In this document: piece by piece, positions 10,701 to 19,999 of the stretch
How the letters are laid out: each line of letters begins with the position of its first letter
Position numbering within the stretch: position 1 is the first letter of the stretch
Assembly: GCA_905221605.1 (NCBI GenBank)
Contig: CAJNDS010000269.1
Location: 913,328-955,827, forward strand
Origin: Symbiodinium natans
Taxonomy: Eukaryota > Sar > Dinophyceae > Suessiales > Symbiodiniaceae
Direction: 5' to 3'
DNA length: 42,500 bases
The notes under the pieces: model-generated
What the model saw: the letters and a program-made list of their open reading frames with translations, nothing else
The model's database searches: none
What the model was told of the DNA's origin: nothing
Program-made: the position numbers and the translations under genes

Positions 10701-10851
10701 CAGCATGAAGCGAATCGACAACGACATCTGGTCACGAACCTGCAATGTGGAGGCCGCATCTAAGTGCCGTTGGCCCCTCCCACGCCCTCGAGCCTTAATG
10801 AAAGCCCCAAAAGATTCTCAAACCCTACACCCTATGCACCCTGAACCCTAA
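7712..10851 (+). CDS. Malonyl-CoA:ACP transacylase (FabD-like), 3' part of a multi-exon gene
   Basis: Several short exons on one strand match successive FabD segments. 7712-7854 reads CAVHTQLMKPAQERLQA, like the family's AFHTxLMxPAxxxL histidine segment. 9125-9188 reads PIDRHTHPEIVLELLG, like the segment before the PVxWE motif. 10085-10168 reads DTVEALGRCGLEDIFECGPS and KELKA, matching the C-terminal xxVEVGPGKVLxG block. 10699-10851 reads SMKRIDNDIWSRTCNVEA, like the usual ending KAMMKRI. FabD loads malonyl groups onto acyl carrier protein in type II fatty acid synthesis, expected in the plastid; a polyketide synthase AT domain is an alternative. The N-terminal GQGSQ and GHSLGE parts were not found, some joins do not have matching phases, and exon 8642-8722 (MYSTHGRQVG) is only a candidate. 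The 10085-10168 exon is followed at once by GTTTCGGG repeats. Confidence 0.55.
8430..8484 (-). repeat. CCCTAAA array
   Basis: Eight units ending AAACCCAG, itself a possible acceptor. Confidence 0.95.
8729..8956 (+). repeat. TTTTAGGG variant array
   Basis: Mostly octamer TTTTAGGG units mixed with heptamers, following candidate exon 8642-8722. Confidence 0.9.
9236..9385 (-). repeat. CCCTAAA block and a C run
   Basis: Perfect and degenerate units, then a 17-base C run at 9369-9385. Confidence 0.85.
9610..9690 (-). repeat. CCCTAAA block
   Basis: Short groups upstream of candidate exon 9715-9773. Confidence 0.85.
9715..9773 (+). CDS. Candidate exon, unknown
   Basis: The acceptor follows GATCCAG and the donor is GTTTAGGG at 9774, the first base of a TTTAGGG array. 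The frame reads GKIWLCPSDGRTQLLSQPI. A CCCTAAA block lies upstream. It may belong to the transacylase gene around it or be unrelated. Confidence 0.35.
9774..9855 (+). repeat. TTTAGGG array at a donor site
   Basis: Starts GTTTAGGG directly after exon 9715-9773. Confidence 0.9.
10009..10073 (+). repeat. TTTAGGG array close to an acceptor
   Basis: Nine units, ending 11 bases before the FabD-like exon; orientation opposite to the usual acceptor-side array. Confidence 0.95.
10169..10268 (+). repeat. TTTAGGG array at a donor site
   Basis: Starts GTTTCGGG directly after the FabD-like exon 10085-10168; about 14 units. Confidence 0.95.
10373..10452 (-). repeat. CCCTAAA array
   Basis: About 11 units, inverted partner of the previous array. 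Confidence 0.95.
10500..10676 (+). repeat. Strongly degenerate TTTAGGG block
   Basis: Many imperfect units such as TTTAGGGA and TTAGGGAT; appears to be an old array losing identity. Confidence 0.75.
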
Positions 10852-10900
10852 ACCCTAAACCCTCAACCCCCAAACAAAGCTCTAAAGCTCCTACTGGTAC

Positions 10901-11011
10901 CTGCGAAGGTTAAGCCTCGCAGAGCTTCCTTGGCTTCTGGTTTTTTGAGCCGCACCAGCTCTGCCTTTGCATTATGAACAGGCCGAACTAGCGCCATCAA
11001 CCAGTTAGCAT
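10901..11011 (-). CDS. Candidate minus-strand exon, unknown
   Basis: On the minus strand the acceptor follows GACTTCTTAG and the donor GTACCAG comes after GCAG. The frame reads ANWLMALVRPVHNAKAEL and VRLKKPEAKEALRGL. This composition is much more protein-like than either plus-strand reading. No family is recognised and no neighbouring minus exon was found. Confidence 0.4.
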
Positions 11012-11187
11012 CTAAGAAGTCAGGGGACTCGTACGACGAGTCGTGCCCTGAACCTTGGCCACCCTAAATTCGAAACCCTCTCAGCCCTGTCGAAGTGTGC
11101 GAAAACTTGGAGGGGGACACAGATGGGCCTTCCTGATAGATCCCGAAGCCCTAAACTAACCTCTACACCCCACGAGGGTTAATTTTA

Positions 11188-11278
11188 ACGCTACGCGACC
11201 CGCGTCGGCCCGGCCCAGCGCATCCGTGTGAGCATGGTGATTCCGCAGCGCCCAAGCGCTGGACCACAAGCAATAAGG
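11188..11278 (+). CDS. Candidate exon, unknown
   Basis: Open frame rich in Arg, Pro and His (LRDPRRPGPAHPCEHGDSAA), ending next to a GT followed by a TTTAGGG array. No acceptor could be chosen. Confidence 0.25.
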
Positions 11279-11404
11279 GTTGGGTTTAGGGTTTAGGGTT
11301 CCGGGTTAAGGGTTGACGGATAGTTTAGGGTTGAGGGCTTGGGGCTCAAGGTTCACGGTTTGGGGTTTAGGGTTTTCGGTTGCTCAAACAAAAGCGCGGG
11401 GGCA

Positions 11405-11407
<3 letters not shown>

Positions 11408-11471
<64 letters not shown>
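11408..11471 (+). repeat. 64-base G homopolymer
   Basis: An uninterrupted run of 64 G lies between a TTTAGGG-type block (11277-11376) and a CCCTAAA-type block (11603-11685). The poly-glycine ORF across it is an artefact of the run. The exact length is prone to sequencing error. Confidence 0.95.
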
Positions 11472-11473
<2 letters not shown>

Positions 11474-11602
11474 CTCACAACCTATACACCTTCGGCCCGA
11501 GGCCTCGGCGGATGTCTTCCAATCATGCGCCTGGCCCCTAAACAAAGAGTCCGAAGCTAGAGCAACCCCCAAGATGGCCGTATGGTGATTCACCCTGCTG
11601 TA

Positions 11603-11820
11603 CCCCTAAACCCCTAAACCCTGAACCATGCCTAAATCCTAAACCCTATAACCCTAGACCCTATAAACCCTAAACCCTAACCCACGCCTTAGGGTTTAGA
11701 GGGTTTCCACTAGCCAGGTTTGAGGAAGCGAGAAGTGAGCTGTGGCTTCGTATCACGCCTTGGACTTCCATCTCACCACGGCGGGCCCTAAACCCTAAAC
11801 CCTAAACCCCAAACCCCAAG
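11603..11820 (-). repeat. Degenerate CCCTAAA blocks
   Basis: Two groups, 11603-11685 and 11786-11820, around the shared upstream stretch of duplication unit 1. Confidence 0.85.
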
Positions 11821-11937
11821 CCAACTCTGACCCGTTGCTCCGCTTATGGGTTCAGGGTTTCGGCTCCCTGGGGACCAAGTGAACCCTAAAAGGGTTCATG
11901 CGGTTCATATTTCCTTACAAAACGAGTACAGTAGAAT

Positions 11938-12198
11938 GGGGTTTAGGGTTTAGGGTTTAGGGTTTAGGGTTCAGGGTTCATATTACCTCGAAATGGGGGT
12001 TCATGTGGTCCCCAAAGCTTCAGCATCCTACGCGCTCATCTTGCCTGCGCTCTTCCATGTTGCGGGCTTGTTTGCCTTCGAAGTCGGGTTTAGGGTTAGG
12101 GTTCAGGGTTCAGGGTTTAAGGTTTAAGGTTTAAGGTTTAAGGTTTAGGGTTCATCAGGGTCCAGGGTTTAGGGCTTATATCAGTTTAGGGTTCAGGC
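11938..12198 (+). repeat. TTTAGGG blocks
   Basis: Groups at 11938-11980 and 12087-12198, including TTTAAGG variants, in front of membrane gene copy 1. Confidence 0.85.
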
Positions 12199-12202
12199 TT
12201 CT

Positions 12203-14434
12203 TTGCATTCGAACTCGACTGAAAATGTCAGCACGCAGGCGCCAGTGAAGTGCAGAAGCAAGCTGGTAGCGTGGCCCAAGCAACCTTTCGCGGCAGCGTA
12301 CCACGAGGTTTTGCTACAAGCAGCAATGCTCCTCAAGATTCCATCAGGTTTGGGTAGAGGCACTGCTGATGGAGGACTCTGTCGATCGTGGAGATGGTGG
12401 CTCGGACCTTGTAGGTACGGCGGGACCATCAAACGGCAATCCTCTGATTCCTCCGATGGTGGACATGGTCACTCGGGCGATGAAGCTGCCTCGGCCGAGG
12501 TCAGATCCCAGGTAGGCTCTTGGGATGTTTCACCTTTGCCAACTTATCGGGTTCAAGATGATTATGTTTACCAACGTGTTTCAAATGGGTTTTTAACGAC
12601 CATCCTAGGATCTGAAATGGAGAAGGAAGAGGAAGCGCTGGCTGCGCAAGTTCTGGTCTCCCTGAGGCCAGTCAGGCCAGACATCATCCGAGCCGTGCGT
12701 GCTGGAACTGCACTGAGGTGCTGCGGGCGCGCTTTCCGCACACGAACCCGAGGGTCTTTCCGCCTGAGCTTTCCAACGGTCGAGATTGACGAGTTTTGGA
12801 GCCACAGTTGGCATGGCAACGCACGGAGCAAGATCGTGACAGCTGCTTTCTTGTGCAACGGGCGAGCCGCACCTCTGATAGCCACACTCTGCGCGATTGC
12901 GGCAGCGGCCCTTTTCCTAGCCGACATGCTACCTATGGAGTTCGAAGACCCCCCCCGTTCCCCCCCTGGGTATCCGGCGGTGCCCTACTGGGGGAAGGCG
13001 GTCGGCTTGTTTTCCTATGCCATACTTCTTTTCCTTTGGCACTCGAGAAAAAGAGTTTTCCTGGACATTCTCTGCATTAACCAGAATGACAATGCAATGA
13101 AAGCTGCGGCATTGTTCAGCATGCCGGCATTCCTCAAGGCATCAGATTCCTTGCTGGTGCTTTGGGATCCATCCTACACGAAGCGTCTGTGGTGCCTTGC
13201 CGGCTGAATAGGTGCACGTGAAAGCCTTAGATTTTCAGCATACACACGTACCATCACGTACCCACAATCCGCACGGTGCCCTGCTATGAACTGCAATTGA
13301 ACTTGTTCACAGCTCAGGTGTTGTTTCGAGATTGCCGCCTTCTTGCATTCCCGCTCAGGCGGGCAGGAAGCACGTGTAAGAGTCAGGCCTACAATGTTGG
13401 GCCCCAGCTTCGTCTTGGTGTTTGCGTCGTTGTCCTGCATGCTGTTGGCTGCGGGATTCATTCCAGCAAGCCATGTAGGTGTGCTTACCCTATGGCCAAT
13501 CCTGACGGCAATCGGTTTTGTGGCATTTTATTTGAGCGTGGCCAAGCTTCGTGAGTTCTTCCGGTCGGTTGAGGCTTTGCAGCAGGAGTTGCAAGAGTTT
13601 CGCTGTGAAGACTGCTTGTGTCATTGCTGTTCTTCTGGCCATAGGGCTAGGGACGGAAGCAGGTTGCTTTGTGATCGGCGAATCATTTTCTCCTGCATAA
13701 GCAGTTGGTTTGGCAGCGTTGAGGACTTTGACAGCATTGTGCGAACACAAGTCCTAAACTGCCTGACCACCCAGCTTTCGTCGCATGTGTTGACCTACAG
13801 GGAGTTTGTGTTCATGGCTGTGCCGATTCTGTGGTATCAACTGGATTCATTTTGCGCGCACTGGGACTTCATCCTACGTCCCTGGCCTGGGCACCCGCTT
13901 CACTTGCGGGAGCCAGTTCGGATGCACGGTCGAATCGCCACGTCGCTGAAGGAGGTCATCCGAGGACCGCTTTGGGCTTTTGGCCTTATTCCTATACTTT
14001 TCTTCACGGCCTCGAAGCTATCTTGCGTGCTGCGGAGGCAAGTGGGCGAATCCAAGTGCGCGAGGATGTTGGGCGACGTATGCATCAACTGTTTGATCAA
14101 CCTAGTTGTGATCCTAGAGTTTGCAGCCATGCTGGTGTTGGAGGAGGTATCCGCAAACATGCTGATCGGCAACTACATTGGCCAGCTTGACATGCTCCTT
14201 TTCACGGTGCTTGTCTTCTTGCTAACCTGGCTGCTGTTCCGCTGTGCTTCCATTTCCATCGGGGCGGAGCCCCAGCAAGCACAGACAAGCCTGCAGAAGG
14301 AGCCAGATCCGGCGGGGGCTTTGGGCGCCTCAAGCGTGGACCACAATTCAAGTACGGAGGAGACCGATGCGCCAGCTGCGAGCTGGCAGAACTCCAGCAG
14401 CAGGGTTAGCAAAGCTACCCGGCTGCAGTTGTGA
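12203..14434 (+). CDS. Multi-pass membrane protein with TIR/HET-like motif, copy 1
   Basis: Two long coding blocks, 12203-13207 and about 13318-14434. The soluble part has EFWSHSWHG, FLDILCINQ and LLVLWDPSYTKRLWC, which in the next block continues FEIAAF. This order resembles TIR and HET domains (SHxW, DxLCINQ, SxxLLVLWxxxYxxRxWCxxE); that is an inference. Hydrophobic segments follow: APLIATLCAIAAAALFLA, VGLFSYAILLFLW, two after FVLVFASL, LWAFGLIPILFFTA, and two near the C-terminus ending TVLVFLLTWLLF. A short intron of about 110 bases must lie between RLWC (about 13197) and the acceptor at 13317, because the genomic frame meets TGA at 13205. The N-terminus is uncertain: a start at 12369 (MEDSVDRGDGG) with donor 12512 parallels copies 2 and 3, but the matching acceptor is mutated here, while the frame from 12203 stays open unspliced. 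Function unknown. Confidence 0.75.
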
Positions 14435-14485
14435 TGCAAGTGAAGCTAGGTAGGCCCCTGGGGGATATTCTGTTTTCCCGTATTA

Positions 14486-14550
14486 CCCTAAACCCTAAAC
14501 CCTAAACCCTAAACCCTAAACCCTAAACCCTAAACCCTAAACCCTAAACC
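14486..14550 (-). repeat. CCCTAAA array
   Basis: Nine units after copy 1; absent from the matching place after copies 2 and 3. Confidence 0.95.
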
Positions 14551-14681
14551 CAGGAGGATCACATCCGGGAATCTTCTTGAGGTTGCTTTCAGGGCCGTCC
14601 TAGGAGATCCTTGCTTTCCAGATTCCAGGCCTCACGGGGTCAGCCGAAGGCTTCCCAAGGGAGATCTCTCTGGATGTTGCG

Positions 14682-14792
14682 TAGGGTTTAGGGTTTAGGG
14701 TTTAGGGTTTAGGGTTTAGGGTTTAGGGTTTAGGGTTTAGGGTTTAGGGTTTAGGGTTTAGGGTTTAGGGTTTAGGGTTTAGGGTTTAGGGT
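14682..14792 (+). repeat. TTTAGGG array inserted in a duplicated segment
   Basis: About 15 perfect units. Flanked by the direct repeat TCTCTCTGGAT at 14665-14675 and 14797-14807; contiguous sequence without an array in the other two units. Confidence 0.95.
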
Positions 14793-15113
14793 GAGGTCTC
14801 TCTGGATCTCTAGTGAAACGGGTCTGAGATGGCAGCCTTGCACCCAGAGACCCTCGGCAAAACACGCTGCGCTGCCTTCTGGTGAGCAAACCCCGAGATG
14901 GCCCTCCTTTGTTGCAACAGGATGCTTGTAACCCTAAACCCTAAACCTTAAACCCTCAACCCAAAACCCTGAGCCCTGAACCCTCCCCAAAATCCTAAAC
15001 CCTAAGCCCTCAACCCAAGCTTTCGGGTTTGGATGGTTTCCACTAGACGCACGGCGTGAGCCGTGGCTTCGTATCACGCCTTGGAGTTCCATCTCACCAC
15101 GGGCAGGACGGGC

Positions 15114-15135
15114 CCTAAACCCTAAACCCTAAACC

Positions 15136-15223
<88 letters not shown>

Positions 15224-15296
15224 ACCCTAAACCCTAAACCCTAAACCCTAAACCCTAAACCCTAAACCCTAAACCCTAAACCCAAACCCTAAACGC
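15114..15296 (-). repeat. CCCTAAA / CCCTCAA array
   Basis: CCCTAAA units at both ends enclose about 14 consecutive CCCTCAA units. Confidence 0.95.
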
Positions 15297-15599
15297 TTTG
15301 GGGTTCAGCATTTACGCTCTTTTTGGACCAAATGAAGGCTAACAGGGTTTTGGGTTCATATTACCTTGATAGGGAGTATAGTAGTACAGTGTTTAGGGTA
15401 TAGGGTTTTGGGTCTAGGGTTTTATGGTTACCTTAATAGGGATTATAGTAGTACAGCGTTTGGGGTTTAGGAAACATGTTACCTCAATCAGCGTGGCCCA
15501 AGCAACCTATCGCGGCAGCGTACCACGAGGTTTTGCTACAAGCAGCAATGCTCCTCAAAAGCCCATCAGGTTTAGGTTTTTCAGATAGAGGCACGGCTA

Positions 15600-15987
15600 A
15601 TGGAGGACGATCGTGGAAACGGTGGCTCGGACCTTGTAGGTACGGCGGGACCATCACTGCAATGCAACGGCAATCCTCTGATTCCTCCGATGGTGGATAT
15701 GGTCACTCGGGCGATGAAGCTGCCTCAGCCGAGGTCAGATCCTAGGAAGGCCCTCCCTTGGAAGGTTCTATGTTTTACTTAGTGAGTTCAAGGTGATTAA
15801 GTTTACCAATCTGTTTCAGAGGGTTTCAAGGACCATCCTAGGATCCGAAGTGGAACAGTCCCTGGAGGAGAGGGTGGCTCAAGTTCTGGGCATGGACCAC
15901 AATTCAAGTACGGAGGAGACCGATGCGCCAGCTGCGAGCTGGCAGAACTCCAGCAAGGGTAGCAAAGCTACCAGGCAGCAGTTGTGA
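15600..15987 (+). CDS. Deleted copy (copy 3) of the membrane protein gene, 103-codon remnant
   Basis: Exon 15600-15745 (MEDDRGNGGSDLVGTAGPS, then PLIPPMVDMVTRAMK) and exon 15822-15987 (RTILGSEVEQSLEERVAQVL directly joined to GMDHNSSTEETDAPA and the shared C-terminus). Removal of the 76-base intron gives one open frame of 103 residues plus stop. All membrane segments and the TIR/HET-like core are missing. The break joins GTTCTGG to GGCATGGACC, where full copies have about 1.7 kb more, so this is a DNA-level deletion and not a processed copy; the first intron is still present. The donor is GA, not GT. It could encode a small soluble protein made of the two cytosolic ends, or be a pseudogene. 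Confidence 0.6.
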
Positions 15988-16999
15988 TACAAAATCAAAT
16001 CCATGTTCTAAATTCCAGGCCTCACACTGTCAGCCGAAGGCTTTCGGAGTGGAGAGCTCTCTGGAGGTTGTTGAAAGTGGCCTGAGATGTCGGCCTTTGA
16101 CCTAAACCATCGGCAAAAGCGCACTATCTTGCCTTGTTTTGTGCGAGTGAGACCATCGAAGCCCCTCTGAGAATCGGCCAACATTTTCTAGGCGGTGGAG
16201 TTTGAGGCTGTCCTGCAAATACACGCCAGAGTATGGTTTTGGGAGGGGGCGCATACTGGTTCACAGTTCCTGGTCCGATAGAAGAAGTTTTCGAGTGCAG
16301 GGTTAGGGTTTCGGTCAGCGTTTGCGGAATGTCACGAAAGCTAGCCTCTGAGGAGCTAGCTGAGTATCTTACCTAGGCGAAGCTTACAACCAGATGGGTA
16401 TACAGGGCCCCCGGAGGCTCCGCCATGAAAAGCAGCAAACCCGGTCGATTTCCGGTGCCCAAACGCATGTTTTGGGGAAACGGGCTGGTGTTCACTTCTT
16501 TTGTATATTGGTGCAATGAACACCGTTTTCTGTGGACCATTTAGTAGGAAGGGAACGATGGGCCTTCCCCCTGTACGGTTCCTCTGGACTCCTTATGCTA
16601 GCCGATTTCCGACCGTTCTTGCACTCTGCCTGCTGACTTTGCGTGCGCCTGCTCGGCTGCACGCCTTCGTTCCTGGTGAATGCTCTTCCGTCGGGATACC
16701 TTAACTAGCTTTCGTCCCAGGCCCTCACCCCCAAGTTTTTTGCTTTCACGTGCAGGGTGGAAGAAGAATTGCGTGGGGTCAAGGAGGCTGGCTTTATGGT
16801 AGGTCCGCAGTATTGCGACCGGTAGGCTGAGGAGCTCAATTTCTAGGATGTTGAAGCTAAAGTTTCCGGCTTCACTGTTTTTTTTTCTCTCGTAGATGAA
16901 CCTTGAAGAAAGAGGCTGGTGGACTGGCATTTTCGAAGCCCACACATCACGTAGAATGTACAGTTATGCGAGTCTGTACAGTTATACAAGTCCCTGGCC

Positions 17000-19990
17000 G
17001 CCAACAATGAAACCATCTCACCACGAGCAGGACGGGCCCTAAACCCTAAACCCTAAACGCTAAAGGCCAAAAGGGTTTTTGGTTCATATTACCTTAATAG
17101 GGAGTTTGGTAGTACAGGGTTTAGGGAATAGGGTTTTGGGTCTAAGGGTTGTATGGTTCACGTTACCTTAATCGGGACTATAGTAGTACAGTGTTTCGGG
17201 TTCAGGGTTCATGTTACCTCAATCATTGTGGCCCAAGCAACCTTTCGCGGCAGCGTACCACGAGGTTTTGCTACAAGCAGCACTGCTCCTCGAGAGTCCA
17301 TCAGGTTTAGGGTTTAGGGTTTTTCAGATAGAGGCACGGCTAATGGAGGACGATCGTGGAAACGGTGGCTCGGACCGCGAAAGTGCGACGGGATCATCAG
17401 ACGGTGCCAATCCTGCAACGCAACGGCAATCCTCTGGTTCCTCCGATGGTGGATGTGGTCAGTCGGGCGTTGAAGCAGCTTCGGACGAGGTCAGATCCTA
17501 GGTGGGCCCTTGGGACATTTTTGTTTTTGCCTATTTGGTTTATATACAAGAGGATTGTATTTGCCAACATGTTTCAGAGGGTTTTGAGGACCATCCTAGG
17601 ATCTGAAATGCAGAGGGAACATGCCCTGGAGGAGACGCTGGCTCAAGTTCTGGTCTCCCTGAGACCAGTCAGGCCAGACATCATCCGAGCCGTGCGTGCT
17701 GGAAGCGCGCTGAAGTGCTGCGGGCGCGCTTTCCGCAAACGAACTCGAGGGTCTTTCCGCCTGAGCTTTCCAACGGTCCAGATTGACGAGTTTTGGAGCC
17801 ATAGTTGGCATGGCAACACACGGAACAAAATCGTGACAGCTGCTTTCTTGTGCAACGGGCGAGCCGCACCTCTGATAGCCACACTATGCGCGATTGTTGC
17901 AGCGGCCCTGTTTGTAGCAGGCATACTACCTATGAGGTTCCAAGAGGGGGAGCCCGGGTATCCTGTGGCGCCTTACTGGGGGAAGGCGGTCGGCTTGTTT
18001 TCCTATGCCATACTTCTTTTCCTCTGGCAGCCGAGAAAAACAATTTTCCTAGACATTCTCTGCATTAACCAGTATGACAATGCAATGAAAGCTGCGGCAT
18101 TGTTCAGCATGCCGGCATTCCTCAAGGCGTCAGATTCCTTGCTGGTGCTTTGGGATCCCTCCTACACAAAGCGCCTGTGGTGCCTTGCCGGCTGAATAGG
18201 TGCACGTGAAAGCTTTATAGACTTCAGCATATATACACGTACCCACAATCAGCACGGTGCCTGTTTATTACCTGCCATGGTTCGAACACATTGGGCATTT
18301 CGCAGCTGAGGTGTTGTTTCGAGATTGCCGCCTTCTTGCACTCGCGCTCAGGCGGGCAGGAAGCACGTGTAAGAGTCCGGCCTACGATGTTGGGCCCCAG
18401 CTTCGTCTTGGTGTTTGCGTCGTTGTGCTGCATGCTGTTGGCCGTGGGATTCATTCCACAGCGCCTTGCAGATGTACGTACTCTGTGGCCAATCATGGCG
18501 GCACTCGGTTTTCTGGCATTCTATTGGAGCGTGGCCAAGCTTCGTGAGTTCTTCCGGTCCGTTGAGGCTTTGCAGCAGGAGTTGCAAGAGTTTCGATGTG
18601 AAGACTGCTTGTGTCATTGCTGTACTTCTGGCCATAGGTCTCCGGACGGCAGCAGGACGGAGGTTTGTGATCGGCGAATCATTCTCTCCTGCATACGCAG
18701 TTGGTTTGGCAGCATCGAGGACTTTGACAACATTGTGCGAACACAAGTCCTAGCCTGCCTGACCACCCAGCTTTCGTCCCATGTGTTGACCTACAAGGAG
18801 TTTGTGTTCATGGCTGTGCCGATTCTGTGGTTTCAATTGGATTCTTTTTGTGAAAGATGGGACTTTATCCTGCGACCCTGGCCTGGACACCCGCTCAACC
18901 TGCGGGAGCCAGCGCGGATGCACGGTCGAATTTCCGGCTCCCTAAAGGAGGTCATCCGAGGACCGCTTTGGGCTTTTGGCCTTATTCCTATACTTTTCTT
19001 CACAGCCTCGAAGCTATCTTGTGTGCTGCGGAGGCAAGTGGGCCAATCCAAATGCGCGAGGATGTTCGGCGACGTATGCATCAACTGCTTGATCCTTCTA
19101 GTTGTGGTGACACTCTTTGCAGTCATGCTGGTGTTGGAGGATGTATCCGCTTCCATGATCGACGGCCCCTACGTTGGCCAGCTTGACATGCTCCTCTTCA
19201 CGGTGCTTGTCTTCTTGCTAACCTGGCTGCTGTTCCGCTGTGCTTCCATTTCCATTGGGGCGGAGCCCCAGCAAGCACAGACAAGCCTGCAGAAGGAGCC
19301 AGATCCACGGGTTTTGGGCGCCTCGAGCATGGACCGCAATTCAAGTGCGGAGGAGACCGATGCGCCAGCTGCGAGCTGGCAGAACTCCAGCAAGGGTAGC
19401 AAAGCTACCAGGCAGCAGTTGTGATATAAAGCAACTCCATGTTCTAAATTCCAGGCCTCACACTGTCAGCCGAAGGCTTTCGGAGTGGAGAGCTGTCTGG
19501 ATGTTCTTGAAAGTGGCCTGAGATGTCGGCCTTTGACCTGGACCTAAACCATCGGCAAAAGCGCACTATCTTGCCTAGTTTTGTGCGAGTGTGACCATCG
19601 AAGCCCTCATGAGAAACGGCCAACATTTTCTAGGTGGTTCAGTTTGAGGCTGCCCTGCAACTGCACGCCAGAGTATGATGTTGGGAGGGGGCGCGTTGCG
19701 CATTCCCAGACCGGTTCAGAGTTCTTGGTCCGATGGAAGAAGTTTTTGAGTGCGAGATTAGGGTTTCGGTCAGCCTTCTCGGAATGTTTTTTCTTTCACG
19801 TGCAGGGTAAAAGAAGATAAGGCATTGCTCTCAGTATTTGTTGGGGCTTTCGAATTGCATGGGGTCAAGGAGGCTGGCTTTATGGTAGATCCGCAGTATT
19901 GCGACCGGTAGGCTGAGGGGCTCAATTTCTAGGATGTTGAAGCACATCACGTAGAATGTGCAGTTAGACGAGTCCCTGACCAAGCTGGGC
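17000..19990 (+). repeat. Tandem segmental duplication, unit with copy 2
   Basis: Begins with CATCTCACCACG at 17009, carries the gene, and repeats the 3' stretches at 19446-19760 and 19786-19985. Close sequence identity of non-coding flanks to the preceding unit shows recent duplication of whole segments, not of mRNA. Confidence 0.7.
17356..19424 (+). CDS. Multi-pass membrane protein with TIR/HET-like motif, copy 2
   Basis: Exons 17356-17501, 17580 to about 18185, and 18311-19424. The intron 17502-17579 (78 bases, GT donor, AGAG acceptor) joins SDPR to VLRTILGSEM in phase. The core has EFWSHSWHG, FLDILCINQ and LLVLWDPSYTKRLWC, and the third exon begins CCFEIAAFLHSRSGG. Hydrophobic segments match those of copy 1. 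The protein is nearly identical to copy 1 over long stretches, with most differences in loops. Compared with copies 1 and 3 the first exon has a 13-base net insertion that shifts the frame of the upstream MEDD start; the ATG at 17356 restores the conserved frame. In the first exon, differences between copies are mostly silent or conservative in this frame, which supports it. Confidence 0.75.
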
Positions 19991-19999
19991 CGGCCAACA

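Larger units (their letters stand above)
11700..14935 (+). repeat. Tandem segmental duplication, unit 1
   Basis: Shares with the other units the upstream stretch around 11703-11790 (CGTATCACGCCTTGGA, TCCATCTCACCACGG), the gene, and the stretch after the gene (ATTCCAGGCCTCAC, GTCAGCCGAAGGCTT, CTCGGCAAAA). It holds two arrays after the gene (14486-14550 and 14682-14792) that the other units lack. Confidence 0.7.
15030..16990 (+). repeat. Tandem segmental duplication, unit with deleted copy
   Basis: Same upstream stretch (15040-15118), same CATATTACCTTGATAGGGAG motif, the shortened gene 15600-15987, then the common 3' stretch 16010-16310 and a second common stretch at about 16740-16990 (CAAGGAGGCTGGCTTTATGG). 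Between these, 16310-16740 holds sequence absent from the next unit; ORFs there lack support. Confidence 0.7.

Noticed and set aside
11313-11593. ORFs on both strands coding for poly-Gly or poly-Pro
   Set aside because: They are produced by the 64-base G run and have no other support.
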